This document shows, in pieces, positions 21,586 through 32,557 of a stretch of DNA of 64,000 bases. A program made the translations under genes and the position numbers. How positions within the stretch are numbered: the stretch's first letter is position 1; every line of letters starts with the position of its first letter. Origin of the DNA: Heliocybe sulcata (Eukaryota > Basidiomycota > Agaricomycetes > Gloeophyllales > Gloeophyllaceae); contig ML213516.1 of NCBI GenBank assembly GCA_004369045.1, positions 13,250-77,249 of the forward strand. The letters are read 5' to 3'. The notes under the pieces were generated by a model that searched no databases, was not told the origin of the DNA, and was given only the letters and a program-made list of their open reading frames with translations.

Positions 21586-23013
21586 ATGCGCGTCAACATC
21601 TTCGGAGCGGCGACAGTCTTGTCTGCGTTAGCAGTGTCGGTAGACGCTGTCAGTGTCCCGGTGAAGAGGTATATCTCCAATGCTGCCGCCAGACATTGAT
21701 GGCGAATTGGAGCTAGAGCGTCGGTGTGCAACGGGCATGCAGAACTGTGCGATAGGAGTTACGGCAATACCACCTTTGTCGGAGGTTAGAGTGCTGCTTT
21801 GCTCGCCCGGCATTATGTCTGAACATATGGTCTCTAGCCCACGACTCTTTCGCGCACAGCACCGATCCCCTGGCATGTGAGTATCTGGATACATGGGCGT
21901 GAAGACGCGTTATTTACGGGTTGGCAGTGGCTCGCGACCAGGAGATCGATATCCCATCCCAGCTGGATCTCGGGGTTAGACTGCTACAGGCGCAAGCCCA
22001 CGAGTAAGGGTCCTTGAAGTTATATTGACCGGAGCATGACTTGTATGCGCACAGGAATGACGGAGAATTACACTTCTGTCATACCAGTACGTGTCCCTCG
22101 ATGTCTCATCACGTTTACACTGACTGGTTGTATCAGGCTGCGTGAGCATTCCCGGTCATCGAACTTCTGTTCGGACGCTAACTCGCTGATGAGGATAGGC
22201 GCTCTTCGATGGTGGCACAGTGCAAGGTATTCCGTCGCAGTAAATGCTCTATCCCGAAGCCTGACCGATACTGATCTACTAGATTATCTCACCACCGTGA
22301 AGACCTGGCTTGACGCCAACCCGAACGAAGTACTGACGTTCATCTTCACGAACCCAGATGGCCTCTCGGTCCAGGACATGTGGGACCCTGCCTTCCAGAA
22401 CTCAGGCATAGCCCCGCTTGCATACGTACCTCCAAGTGTCCCAGTCGCGCAGAGCGATTGGCCCACGCTGGGTCAGCTGATCGACTACGGTAAGCGCGTA
22501 GTGGTATTCATGGACTACGGCGCCTCAGACGGCACAACGGTTCCGTACATCATGTCGGAATTCACTATGGTGCGGTCCCCCATGCGTCTCTTGCATGCCT
22601 CGAACTAAGACGATACGTTGGCTCTTTCTTAGGTTTGGGAGACGCCCTTCAGCGTGACGGACGCGTCTTTCCCATGTTCTGTCGACCGGACCAGCGGTCC
22701 ACTGTCCAACGAGGACCACATGTACATGATCAACCACTCCTTGAACATAGACTTACTCGGTACCGGTGTCATTGTTAGTGATCCGGACGATGCTCCGACC
22801 ACTAATGGCGTTGCGTCGTGAGTATTAGCGCTCTATCTATCTTAGTGCATTGATCGCTGATTACTTGGGGAATCTGGTGGGGTTAGGATTCTTGCGAACG
22901 CGTACGGATGCACGCAGTTTGCGGCTGGACGGGCGCCAAGCTTCGTCTTGTTGGATTTTGTGGATAAGGGAGAGCCGTTCCAAGCCGCTGATATTCTAAA
23001 CGGATTCAGTTGA
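21586..23013 (+). CDS. Secreted PLC-like phosphodiesterase
   Basis: Member of the TIM-barrel PLC-like phosphodiesterase superfamily (relatives of PI-specific phospholipase C). It starts with a signal peptide (MRVNIFGAATVLSALAVSVDA) and continues, after small exons, with CNGHAELCDRSYGNTTFVGAH, where the last His is the first catalytic-type histidine, then RDQEIDIPSQLDLGVRLLQ, GELHFCHTSCALFDGGTVQ (second His), VKTWLDANPNEVLTFIFTN and MDYGASDGTTVPYIMSEF. It ends in NAYGCTQFAAGRAPSFVLLD. Eight short introns keep the frame throughout, so the gene looks whole; about 330 residues. Many fungal members lack the full calcium and catalytic set, so the substrate is uncertain. It is probably secreted and may act on phospholipid or GPI headgroups. 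Confidence 0.85.
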
Positions 23014-23327
23014 TGGCATGCTACGCACTCATCGACAGAGCACTATAGTACTTACGTTCCGAACGCATGCACTTTGTCCAACACAGTCTTGATAAATTCC
23101 AGAGATTCCCCGAAGGTGGATGCCTCGGCCCGACGGATTGCACGTCCTTGGATTGTGATATGGTGACATGAAGGGTATTCGATAACGAACTAAGGTACAC
23201 AATGGTATACCAGGACAGGGTCCCATAGTACAGAGTGCATAGTCCCTAGAACAAGAATCGGAACGCATCTAAGAGGAGTACACATATTGGATTGACTGAA
23301 AAGTCAGCAGCAACAAGGAGCGCCGCA
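23014..23327. other. Convergent intergenic region
   Basis: Lies between the 3' ends of the PLC-like gene (plus) and the kinase-like gene (minus). No gene seen. Confidence 0.5.
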
Positions 23328-24564
23328 TCAGTCCCGTCTGCGTCTAGGAAAAATCCAGAGAAAACCCTTTCGAAGATGACCGACGACCAGTGCGAGGCTC
23401 TTTCTGAATCTTTCCCGAAGAGGAGCTACATATGCCATAATCCCACCGTGAGCTGGAGACAACGTATTCACAACTTCTGTCATGGAAGGCCGAACGCGGG
23501 GATCTTGATCCCAGCAACGTTGGAGGAGCTTCCACAGAACGTCATTGGACTGTAAGACTTCTGGACGCTCAGGACGGATACCCTTTACGACCTTCGAAAT
23601 GACAACGCTGTCTAGTTTGGTACTGGAGAACGGAGGTTGACCGGTCAACACCTGAGGTACCTTGTCAGTCGCGCGGATGTATATGTGCGGATGATCGACT
23701 TGCCTCCAGCGCAGTCATAGCAAAAGAGTATATGTCACTTTCCTGGGTGTGCTTTGCAGTGTCATCTTCTTCCTCTTCATCATCGTCAGAGGGATTCATG
23801 ATCTCGGGAGCTATGTGTCTGGCACCACCTGCTATCCCAGCAGTGGTAAACTGAGTCGTAGAGGTGACCGATGATAGCTGTATATCGGACAGGCATGCCA
23901 CACCATCATCCCGGACGAGTACGTTAGACTGAGAACGATCGTTCAGGGTAAGTTACGCATCATCCAGGTATGGAGACATGTCTTACGCCTTTTAGATTGC
24001 CGTGCACTATAGAATGCGCATGGAGCCATTGTAGACCGGCGGCAATGTCTATGAGCTTCGCCCGTCAGAACCAAGGCTCCCTAGAGATTCAAATGGTCGC
24101 CTACCAGGGCTGTATGGTTTGCCTCGGGATGGTCCTTGACGTATTTTATGGCATTGCCGTTCTTGAAGTACGGTATGACTGGGGAACGTAACTGACCCCA
24201 CCCTTCCACGTACCCGTAGAAGGTACAGAGGTTACGGTGTGCGTACTTGTCCTGTACCTTGGACCACATTTCCAGGAGTTCAGTCACCCTCTGTGAACAT
24301 CTCGCTTAACGCAGCCTGGCATAATCTCAGCACCAGCCAACGTACTTGCATCACGAGCTCCCGCTCTCGGGGTATGGAAGAGACGCCACGCAGGACTTTG
24401 ACCACAACCTACTGATTCGTGAGTGAGTGGTAATACTCCAGGGATTCCAAGTATCAACGCACGCTACCTGTGCCATCCAGAGTTCCTCGGTAGAGATCCG
24501 ATGTATCTCCAAATTGGAAAGGATGTTCATCCAGCTTCGTTACTTTGCCGGACAGATCCATCAT
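23328..24564 (-). CDS. TKL-type protein kinase-like protein, probably catalytically impaired
   Basis: Kinase fold spread over several exons. VVVKVLRG holds the ATP-binding lysine; then come AHRNLCTFYGYVEGWGQ, SPVIPYFKNGNAIKYVKDH (hinge), LIDIAAGLQWLHAHSIVHGN, the post-intron SNVLVRDDGVACLSDIQLSS, GGARHIAPEI (APE), SDIYSFAMTALE and RPERPEVLQSNDVLWKLLQR with the C-lobe CWDQDPRVRPSM. The HRD motif reads HGN, so the catalytic Asp is Asn, and DFG reads DIQ. It is therefore likely a pseudokinase or a weak kinase. The glycine-rich loop is also poor (FQFGDTSDLYRG). An acidic DDDEEEEDD insert sits after APE. The start at 24564 (two adjacent ATGs) is the likely beginning of the kinase domain; further 5' exons are possible. 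Large families of such genes occur in Agaricomycetes. Confidence 0.75.
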
Positions 24565-25454
24565 CTCAGAGTATCAAGGGATTTGCTCGTAGTCAGGACG
24601 TCTGGCCCTCACTGCAAGCAAGCAACGAATAGATGTCGGCCGGGAGCCTGATGAGGGACGGTAAGAAGATAGACAGTCAATGGAGTCGCACCGTTTTCAG
24701 CTAAACCCGTGCACAAGTAATTAACGCCAAAAATGTACCCTTCATTACGGTCTTTTAATTGTGGGCGTAAGCGCCGAAGAAGGTATGTTCGTTGGGCGCA
24801 TGACACACGCCAGCTGGGAAGTAGACGACCGGTTAAGGCACAGGTTAAAATGTACATCTCGGGAGCTAACCAATGATATAGGGTAATTTACCTGGCGGTC
24901 GGGGCGTGTATCACCACGCGGCTCATAGTATATATAGGAATCTAGGGCATGCTCTGACGACAACAGCAGGTGGATCAGCATTGACATACGAGGAGTGCGC
25001 AGAGCAGACTGTTGGGTGCTTACGGTTTCGGAAGGAAGGGGCGACGATACCGAGACGCAGAATTATGTGAGTAAGACAGCTTGCTGCTACCAGGAACTAG
25101 CTGTTAGTCTAATATCTTGCCATAAAGGTAGCATTTCGTGGTCGCAGTCCGTTAGCCGATTCGTAGAGGCGACACGACTAGGATATAGGCCGAACGAAGA
25201 CGCCGATCAAAATATTGATAGTCTGCATCACTAGTCGATTGCGGCCTTGAGGCTCCGCTAGCTATGCATGCCCTAGTAGCGTGCAGACTTGGCACTAGCT
25301 GCTGAATGTTCGACGGTCGTAATAATGTACAATATATCGCCCAGCCAGTCAGGGACTCATAGAAAGTCGTAAGAACTTGTAGAAATCGTAAGTCAAAGCA
25401 TCCGTCTTACAGAACAGCCACCGGCTATGATACCAGCTGGCAGCGCCGCTCTCC
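24565..25454. other. Gene-free stretch
   Basis: No recognisable gene. It could contain unassigned 5' exons or the promoter of the kinase-like gene, which reads leftward. Confidence 0.4.
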
Positions 25455-28279
25455 TCATCTAGCCTTGTTCTTCCTAACGGGGTTTCTGCGCGCAGGATGC
25501 GGCCGTGCTTCCGCGTCACGCAGTCGCCTGTCGTTTAGGACAACTCGCAAACGTGCAGCATGTACGGCGTCAAGGTTTACGCCAGGGATATTAGCTTGTC
25601 TACCGACAGGTGGCAGAGCAGCACCCACGCCAGGATGCGGCCCATTCATACCGATTTCAATCCGGAAGCCACCCATTGCAGGCTGCTGGATATCAGCACG
25701 AGCATGGACGCCGAATGCCTGCGGACCTCCACGACGACGCAGAGGAGCTGGGCTAGGTGCAGGTGCAGGCATCGCTTCCCCAAGGACCGGAGCTGCAGGG
25801 GCTGCATTGTAAGGCGGCCGCAAGTTCGCCTTACGTTCCCTCGCAAGTCTTCGCTGCTCATTCATGAGTTGACGAGCGCGCCCGGCTAGATCGACCTGCC
25901 GATTATTCCTGCCTGGAGGAGGAGGAGCTGCACGTCGCGGGAGAGGTAGAGGAATGTGCATCTGCGGCAGCATTGGCATATGCAATGCAGGAACCTGTCG
26001 TCCAGCGTTTGAAGGGCCGGCCGCGGGTGGCGGTGGGGGGAGGTCTACCTCTACATCCTTGTCGTTGACGTCAGGATTGCTTTGTTTGATCGCTGCCATA
26101 GCCTTGTTTCTCGCTTCCGTCACCTATCACCATGCAGAGCGCAATGTTTAGTCTCACTCAGCTCCGATACCCCTTTGCGGGAATTATACTACTTACCTCG
26201 TCATTATGTCTCTGTTCGACCGCGTCCCAAAGAGGACATTTGGCGGGATTCGTGTAGGGAGGAGCCTGACAAATGATGAGTAATACAGAGGCCGATTAAG
26301 TTCGACCCGATAGTTACCTGAGAGAAGTGGTCATAACCAGTTATGACCTGTCGGCAAACATAGCATGACAGCGTCCTACATTGGGGGCATGTCATCTTGT
26401 TACACTGAACACGACCATCAGGACTCATTTGCACCAGCCGGTCGGCTCAAAGCGAAATGAACATACGCCGTCTTCCTTGACGAAGGCTGAGAAGGAAGCA
26501 AGCCATGAATGAGATCACGTCGTGGGGATATAGGCGATGAACGAACCTCGACTGCACTTCGGACAATTCCGCATGAGAGCCTGAGCTACGGGCGGACACG
26601 CCCTGTCTCAGCACCGAACCGATACCAACACAAGAGGAAGCTGTACTTACTCATAGCCTCCTCCACTATATGCCTGGCATCAATCTTCTTGTCATCTTCC
26701 ACCTCTGCAGCATGGTATTAGTTGCTACGTGCCGTGAGGTATATCAAGCGCTGCATACCTTGACAGGTCCTCGGTAAATGATCCTAGTGAATGAAGGCAA
26801 AAGCAACACGGCCGATGACAATTGATTAAGATTAAATTCAATCAAAGGGACGCGGTTCATTCAAGACAAGGAAGTGTCCGGCGAAGTAGAGAACCACTTA
26901 CGTCCTTCTTGCACTCCCTGCAGGTGACCGCGCCGCAATCCTTGTTCTCACACCTGAATAGCTTTTCTTCGGCGTTGTCGATGACAACCTGTGAAGACGG
27001 AGTGCTCGGTCAAGGGCTGCCGCGAATGCGTGGAACAAGAGAGACTAAACCTTATACTCGCAGTACGGGCATTCCTCCAGTCCTTCAAGCTGTGCCGCCT
27101 CGATATCTTTTCTCATCCTAACTTTGTCATATAGCTCCAAAAGCTTGGGATCCATGAATCTTTGACCGGTGAGAACATTAGTGATGTCAAGAACGTATGG
27201 TTATGCTAGGTAGATTGGTATATTAAGAGCCGTGAGGATGAAGGGAACTTACCTCCGCAGTTCGCCGTCTGTAAAATTTTCTTTACACCCGCTTTGATCC
27301 ATGCATTTGATATTCGGGTCGCCCATTCCTAGAAGGTTGCCGACGTAGCTTGTCATACAATCAGGGCAGAACAGGTGTGCATCAGGACACTGTATGAGCT
27401 TATTCTGAACACCAGTCAGAGTCAGATACCACGCCGTTAGCGCGTGGCGCGATAGACAGAGATCCGGGCACGTACGAAGGCGTAGGGAGAGAAACAGCAA
27501 GCGCAGTCAAGCTGGTCGCTCAGGCCGTCGTCTTCGAAGAACGCAGAATCGAAGTCGAGCTTCACTTTCTTCGCTAGAGGTCCTGCTTCGCCCTCGAATT
27601 CTTCGTCTCGACCTCTCTTGCCAATGCCGCCAGTGTTCCTGCCCTTACCTTTTCTGTCCAACTTCGGATAGTTCGCACTCTCGAACAGGTTGTGCAGGAC
27701 TGCTTCTACGACGTTCCCGACGTTCGCCTCTTCGCCTTTGTTCTCCTTGATCTCCCGGACACGCTCAATTAAGTCAATGGCGTGTTCTGGCTCGACGTCA
27801 GGAACGATTTCGAGGACCTGTGCTAGAGAAGCTTGGGCAAGATTTACATCGTCCACTTTCTCTGGGATGGGTGATGGCGATCTGGGTGGAGAGGGGTGCC
27901 GCTCGTCAAATTTGGGTATGGCATCAGAGATATCTAGACCATCATCTTCCGGTAGAAACAATGGTAGAACAAAATCTTCGGAGACTATCTGGCTAGCTCT
28001 GCCGCCCAGCTTGCTCGCATCTTGCGACGAGCCTGCTTTCCGGGCATGACTGGCAGGTTGGCGAGAAGGGCCGGCCTTAGGCGGAGTAGCGTCGCGATTC
28101 GTTTGTTTCGATAGTATCTTCCTGCAGACTGCACTTCTAGTCTCACCGTCAGAATCAGAGATTTCAATGACATCCCCTGTGACTTTAAGCGCCACAGTGC
28201 GACGGCGAGCGCCAATGCGACGGTTTGCTCTTGGGTTTGGCTGGTGTTCTGGAGACGAGCTAATCTCTATAATATCCAT
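25455..28279 (-). CDS. RBR-type E3 ubiquitin ligase, RNF216/TRIAD3-like
   Basis: About 700 residues in about ten exons. The first exon (27476-28279) encodes a charged, disordered N-terminus with two SUMO-interacting-like motifs (DIIEISSS near residue 2 and DVIEISDSDGE near residue 36), a possible bipartite nuclear signal, and the first cysteines of RING1 (DCACCFSPYAF). RING1 continues as NKLIQCPDAHLFCPDCM. An IBR-type module follows (EECPYCEYK, FRCENKDCGAVTCRECKKDH). RING2 reads MRNCPKCSRAFVKEDGCNKM with the likely catalytic Cys in GCNKMTC, then CPQCRTLSCYVCRQ. The segment YDHFSQ...AKCPLWDAVEQRHNDE matches the post-RING2 linker of RNF216. A Pro/Arg-rich tail with LPPPPPAAG closes the protein. 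RBR ligases form a ubiquitin thioester on RING2. Start chosen at the ATG before the first SIM; in-frame upstream ATGs exist to 28453. Confidence 0.85.
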
Positions 28280-29430
28280 GGATGAGATGTCTGGAATCGC
28301 CAGCTGTAGAGTTTCGTCGGCAGAGACGTCGAATATCCACCAGAAAGGGCCTATGCGTAGCAACGCCGCAAGCGCTCGACGCGCATGCTGCAGTGGCAAA
28401 CATGAGCAAATAACGCGACGACGCGTGCTGTCACAAGTTACAACTCGCTCCAATTATCGAAATATTCTTGCGCGGAGGCCTTGTCGCTGCTTTGCTGATG
28501 CAGGAGGAATTGTCTTATCTTGCCTCCTCTATCCAAGGCTATGGCAGCTTCGGACTTCAGTCATTCCAGGGAATACAGTGGGTCCTTACTCCCTTGTGGT
28601 GCTAAGTGACGTCTGTTCTGCCTATCCAGCCCTCTGCTTTAACGAATGCTCGCAGTGCCGCCCTTGTTTGAATGTCACCTTGCGACCGAGTATTGATTGT
28701 TTGCCTTAGTAAGTCGGTACGTCTCTGCAGTAGCGGACGTTTGGCCAGGACGACACGCATACCGTCTGTCCTTGCATGGAGACGCCCGTCGGCGATACTG
28801 CGGCAACCCAGCTCCGGTCCATCAAGAGTCTAAGTATATCTCTCCTGGCAGAAAATTAACTTGGTACTATCTGATGCTTCAAACCACATTTCAGAACCAC
28901 GGCCTGACTATGCCGCGCAACTCTAGCTGACCCGTACCTGGGCCAGTGACTATCAACCTCCGGCATTCATGGATCACTAGCTTCTCGTGCATAACCCTAG
29001 CTGTTATCATGCCGGAAGCCCCTTTGATGGCGTCCATATCCAGCGCGGCCTCCACAAGGTTTCGTTCCCCGCGCATTCTCTCGAATTAGGACGGCTTGCG
29101 ATTCAATAGTGCCCGATGTTGGGATTATACAGATCAGGCTGCGCACCTTCTGGTGACCCATATGTCCATCGCCTGACAGCTCCTGTTACTTTGCATCTTT
29201 TCGCAGAGACTACCACGTCTCCGGCTATGTTCATCGCTACTGCATCTGTAGCAGCGCCCGGCATAATCCCCGGCATCAAAACCTGTGCGACGTAAAATTG
29301 GGAAACCTCCGCCCTGATTTGAGCTTGCTCCGTAACTCCATGAGCAAGTATGCAACTGGTCCTACCACACCGACTCCACTGGTAGAAGTGCAAAGCCAAG
29401 ATTTCAGCTATGCTGCGGGTTAAAATGCTC
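28280..29430. other. Intergenic region with one unassigned minus-strand frame
   Basis: Contains the promoter of the RBR ligase gene. A 127-codon minus-strand frame at 29103-29486 and a 61-codon one at 28891-29076 could be exons of one small gene, but I recognise no family, and the first overlaps the likely 5' end of the DUF6533 gene on the other strand. Confidence 0.35.
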
Positions 29431-30696
29431 ATACCGATTATTGATTGCGCTGATACAAATTCGTGATGTAGTGGCGTCGGTTTCACTACTTACTTGGGAC
29501 ATTTTGGTCGCTTTCGGTGACGAGGTACGTTCTCACAGCTCGCTTGTACTTCTACACTGAACGCTTGCTGTCCTCCAGGTCGAGCTTATCTGGACGTGAG
29601 CAAACGCATGCCTCGCACAAATCTTGCCATCTTACTTTTAGCAGCAAGCAATGGAGTATTGCTAAAGTATGTTACGCAATCGGGCGCTACCTTCCTTGGA
29701 TCGCTCAGCTGTGAGTTGCTGCAAGACACCCGTATTACGGCTGCTAAGCAACGCATCAGTGGGCTGCTCTGGGAGACCACTGGGCTCGTCTACACCCCAA
29801 GTCAATGCAGGAAATGGATCACTATGCAAGCCGTCGTCCTTCAACTCTTGGTATCATCAGTTGATATAATTTTGATGATCAGAGGTAAGTCTATCACTCC
29901 TGTCCAATCATGCGATCGGATCGTCACTCTGTTCCAGTATACGCCCTGTATGACCGCAACCACACTCTACTCTGCATCCTGAGCACCATCTACGCCGCAG
30001 TCATTGGGACACTGTGCTACGCTCTCAGCGCAATCCTACCTCAGATGGTCGTGGACTCCCACTGCGCGAGTATCGCGATGCCGGCCGCAAATTACTTTTA
30101 CTGGTACATGAACCAGTCCCTGCTCCTCAACACCGCTCTCTGACGGTCTTATCAAGGCTTCCTTCGTTATCGTTCGAAACCATATTATTCGCGCTCACGA
30201 TTTACAAGTTCGTCCAATCTCGCCGACAGGGCTGGCACCGTAGTCCAATCTTGCACCAGTTTGTGCGAGATGGTACATGGGCCTTTGCCCTGATCTTCGG
30301 TGAGTCTGTTTCATCTCCAGAAAGGAGAGAGACCAGGGGCAGTTCTGACAGTACGCATGCAGCGGCTATGCTTGCGATCACTCTCACATATGCACTCATG
30401 CACTCGCCATTGACAGGAGTTTGCTTTCCGTAAGTCTCGCTTCTCTGCCGCTAAGAGACAACATTGAGGAGGAACAGCTGGTTATGGACGACAGTGTCAA
30501 TAGTAGTAAGTGCTAACCAAAGCAATCACAGAGCAAAATACTCATTCTTCAGAGCGCACGCCTTGTATTGGATCCCCGACGGTCGTTCAACCGATCTATG
30601 CCGACCCCACGTTTGTCTGGCATTGAACTAGACATGCCAGATGTGTCAGTCCTCCCGGATGCTGCAGCAGACACCCATGACAGCGAAGACACCTAG
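29431..30696 (+). CDS. DUF6533-type multi-pass membrane protein
   Basis: Typical Agaricomycete membrane protein with about seven helices. The DUF6533 signature at the N-terminus reads VAFGDEVELIWT then, across an intron, SKQWSIAKVCYAIGRYLPWI. Helices follow around MQAVVLQLLVSSVDIILMIR (then VYALYDRNHTLL), ILSTIYAAVIGTLCYALSAI, LPSLSFETILFALTIYKFVQ and GTWAFALIFAAMLAITLTYA. The soluble tail SARLVLDPRRSFNR ends at the TAG 30694-30696 with DTHDSEDT. At least six short introns keep the frame. The start codon is not settled: the frame is open upstream of 29500 without an ATG close by, so a further small 5' exon is likely and the left coordinate is approximate. Function unknown; the layout recalls small receptor-like proteins. 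Confidence 0.7.
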
Positions 30697-31196
30697 ATAG
30701 ACGTGAAGCAGATCAAGTTGCTCCCAATCGCTCCGCCGAACTCAGGTTGACTATCAGCTGGCCGTGAGCAGGGAGGAATGGCGAAGATCCCGTCATCTTG
30801 CACACCCTCGAGGAGCCTTGGTGCGAGGAGAATGCAAGTGCCGAAGCTGAAGGACGGCCGGAAACTTTACTCAAGGACAGTTTGTATACCTCGATCATGC
30901 TAATCGTGGACGATACTGTGTCCATCTCAGCAACAGAGAGTTGCATGACACGACCACTCTGTACCACATCTGATACGCTTGCACGACTCTCCAATTGTGT
31001 CCTTTGGTTTGTTCTTAGATTGAACACGTTTGTAATACAAGTCGTACAATACTCATGATGCCCAAGAGTTTATCATCTTCCCAGCGTCTGATCTGCCTCT
31101 CCTTGCGCCCCGCCAAGTGCCAGAGGGAACCTACGGCACCGTAGCATGCAGGTTTTAAGCAGATCCAGGGCCGATGAGTCAAAAACACACTTCAGT
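30697..31196. other. Convergent intergenic region
   Basis: Frames on both strands (86 and 104 codons) overlap each other and have no motif. I see no supported gene. Confidence 0.4.
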
Positions 31197-32401
31197 TCAT
31201 GTCTCCCTCAATATTTCCGCCAATTCTGCTAGCAAAATATCCCAGCGCGGCAAGCCAAAGTAGACAGGTAAATCATGCCACACGTGTTCGTTCGCCTGCT
31301 CAATGTCTTTCTCCATAGCTGCGGCGCAGCGATCGCATAAGCCAGGAAGTTCCCTGATGAGTGCATGCGGTTTCAGGAATAGCGGCTGGAAAGGCGCTCC
31401 GAAGAAGGTTTTCCTGTTCTTCGGATTGCGTAGACAAAGGAGCTTCCGCGAATCGCAGCGGCTGCACGGAGATGTGTTGCCTATGAAGGAAGCCAGGGCA
31501 ATTTCGCGAAAGTCTTGCATCAGTCTAGCCCAGCCTGCCATACATATATGTGCCGTCGCAGCCGTACAACCAGAGTCTTGACCGTCGAGAGTTTCTGATG
31601 ACTGTACCTCCAGGGGACCAAGCATATAGAACAGAGACGGGAGGAAAGCTCGGATGTGGCATTGGCTCGCCGTGGCAATCACGCAGGATAAGAGCGACCG
31701 CTCATAGCCAAACGTACACGAAGACGGGCCCGGTGGGATATACGAAAGGTCTTGCCAAAGTCCGAAGGTCATACTCGCCTGCGAGAAGGTCGTCGGGATG
31801 GAAACATTCAACTTGCGAACGACGAGACGTCGACATGTTAGACTGCCATACTTCTGGCTCATGCGCAGGATGCCACATACTGACAAAGGCAGACGCGCCG
31901 TCAAGAAGTCGAGATAGCTAGAACCAAAATGATTACCCCAATCCGTGTTACATATAGGTGTGCTCACCCTGGAACATAATACACCTTAAGAAACTCCTCG
32001 ACGTCCCGAGCATCATCAGGAAGCTGCACAAAGGGGCAGTCATCCATGATTGCTGGCTCCTCTAGACGCGGCGCAGAGAGGATGTCTTGGAAGACAGCTG
32101 AATGTGCCGCGAGAATGCCGCGATGTATGCGAAAGAGCGTGCCCCCTGCAAGGATTATGACATTGCCGTCGTCGAACCAGAGCTGATCACATTTCTTGGC
32201 TGTTTCTTCCAGCTGGTCCAAGTCCTGAGAAACTGAGGCAGAAGGATTTGCGGTAGAAAACAGAACACCCATTTCGATAGCGTAGTCGTAGTCCCAGTAA
32301 GAGAGATATCCGCAGGTGGCACACTGCACCGACTGATGAAAGGGAAGCGCGGGATCAAAATATCGCAGTCTTTGATTTCGCCTATTTTGCATTAGCAGCA
32401 T
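31197..32401 (-). CDS. BTB/POZ domain protein 1
   Basis: About 385 residues in two exons. The BTB domain begins QLWFDDGNVIILAGGTLFRI, followed by HRGILAAHSAVFQDIL and VQLPDDARDVEEFLKVYYVP, with a single intron (GTGAGC...TTCTAG) immediately after. The second exon carries a helical region and a Cys-rich C-terminal part (CSRCDSRKLLC, LCDRCAAAME), ending PVYFGLPRWDILLAELAEIL. The two downstream BTB genes at 47.0-49.5 kb share this plan and the PxYFGLPxW ending. Such proteins bind partners or cullin-3 through BTB; no specific role can be named. The start could also be the ATG near 32277, just before the BTB domain. Confidence 0.8.
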
Positions 32402-32557
32402 CCAAGTGCGGCTATGGGATCAAGTATGGGATACCGACGTTCATCCTAGCCGCAGAAAGACAATATTGGCAAGGATATTCTGGACAGCATGTCAAGGTCG
32501 TCATACAGCAGCGGTACAAAGCGCTCTGAAACTTACGGTCCTATCATTTGAACCACC

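Noticed and set aside
29103-29486. 127-codon minus-strand frame
   Set aside because: Overlaps the likely 5' exon of the DUF6533 gene on the other strand, and no family is recognised; mentioned only as unassigned.
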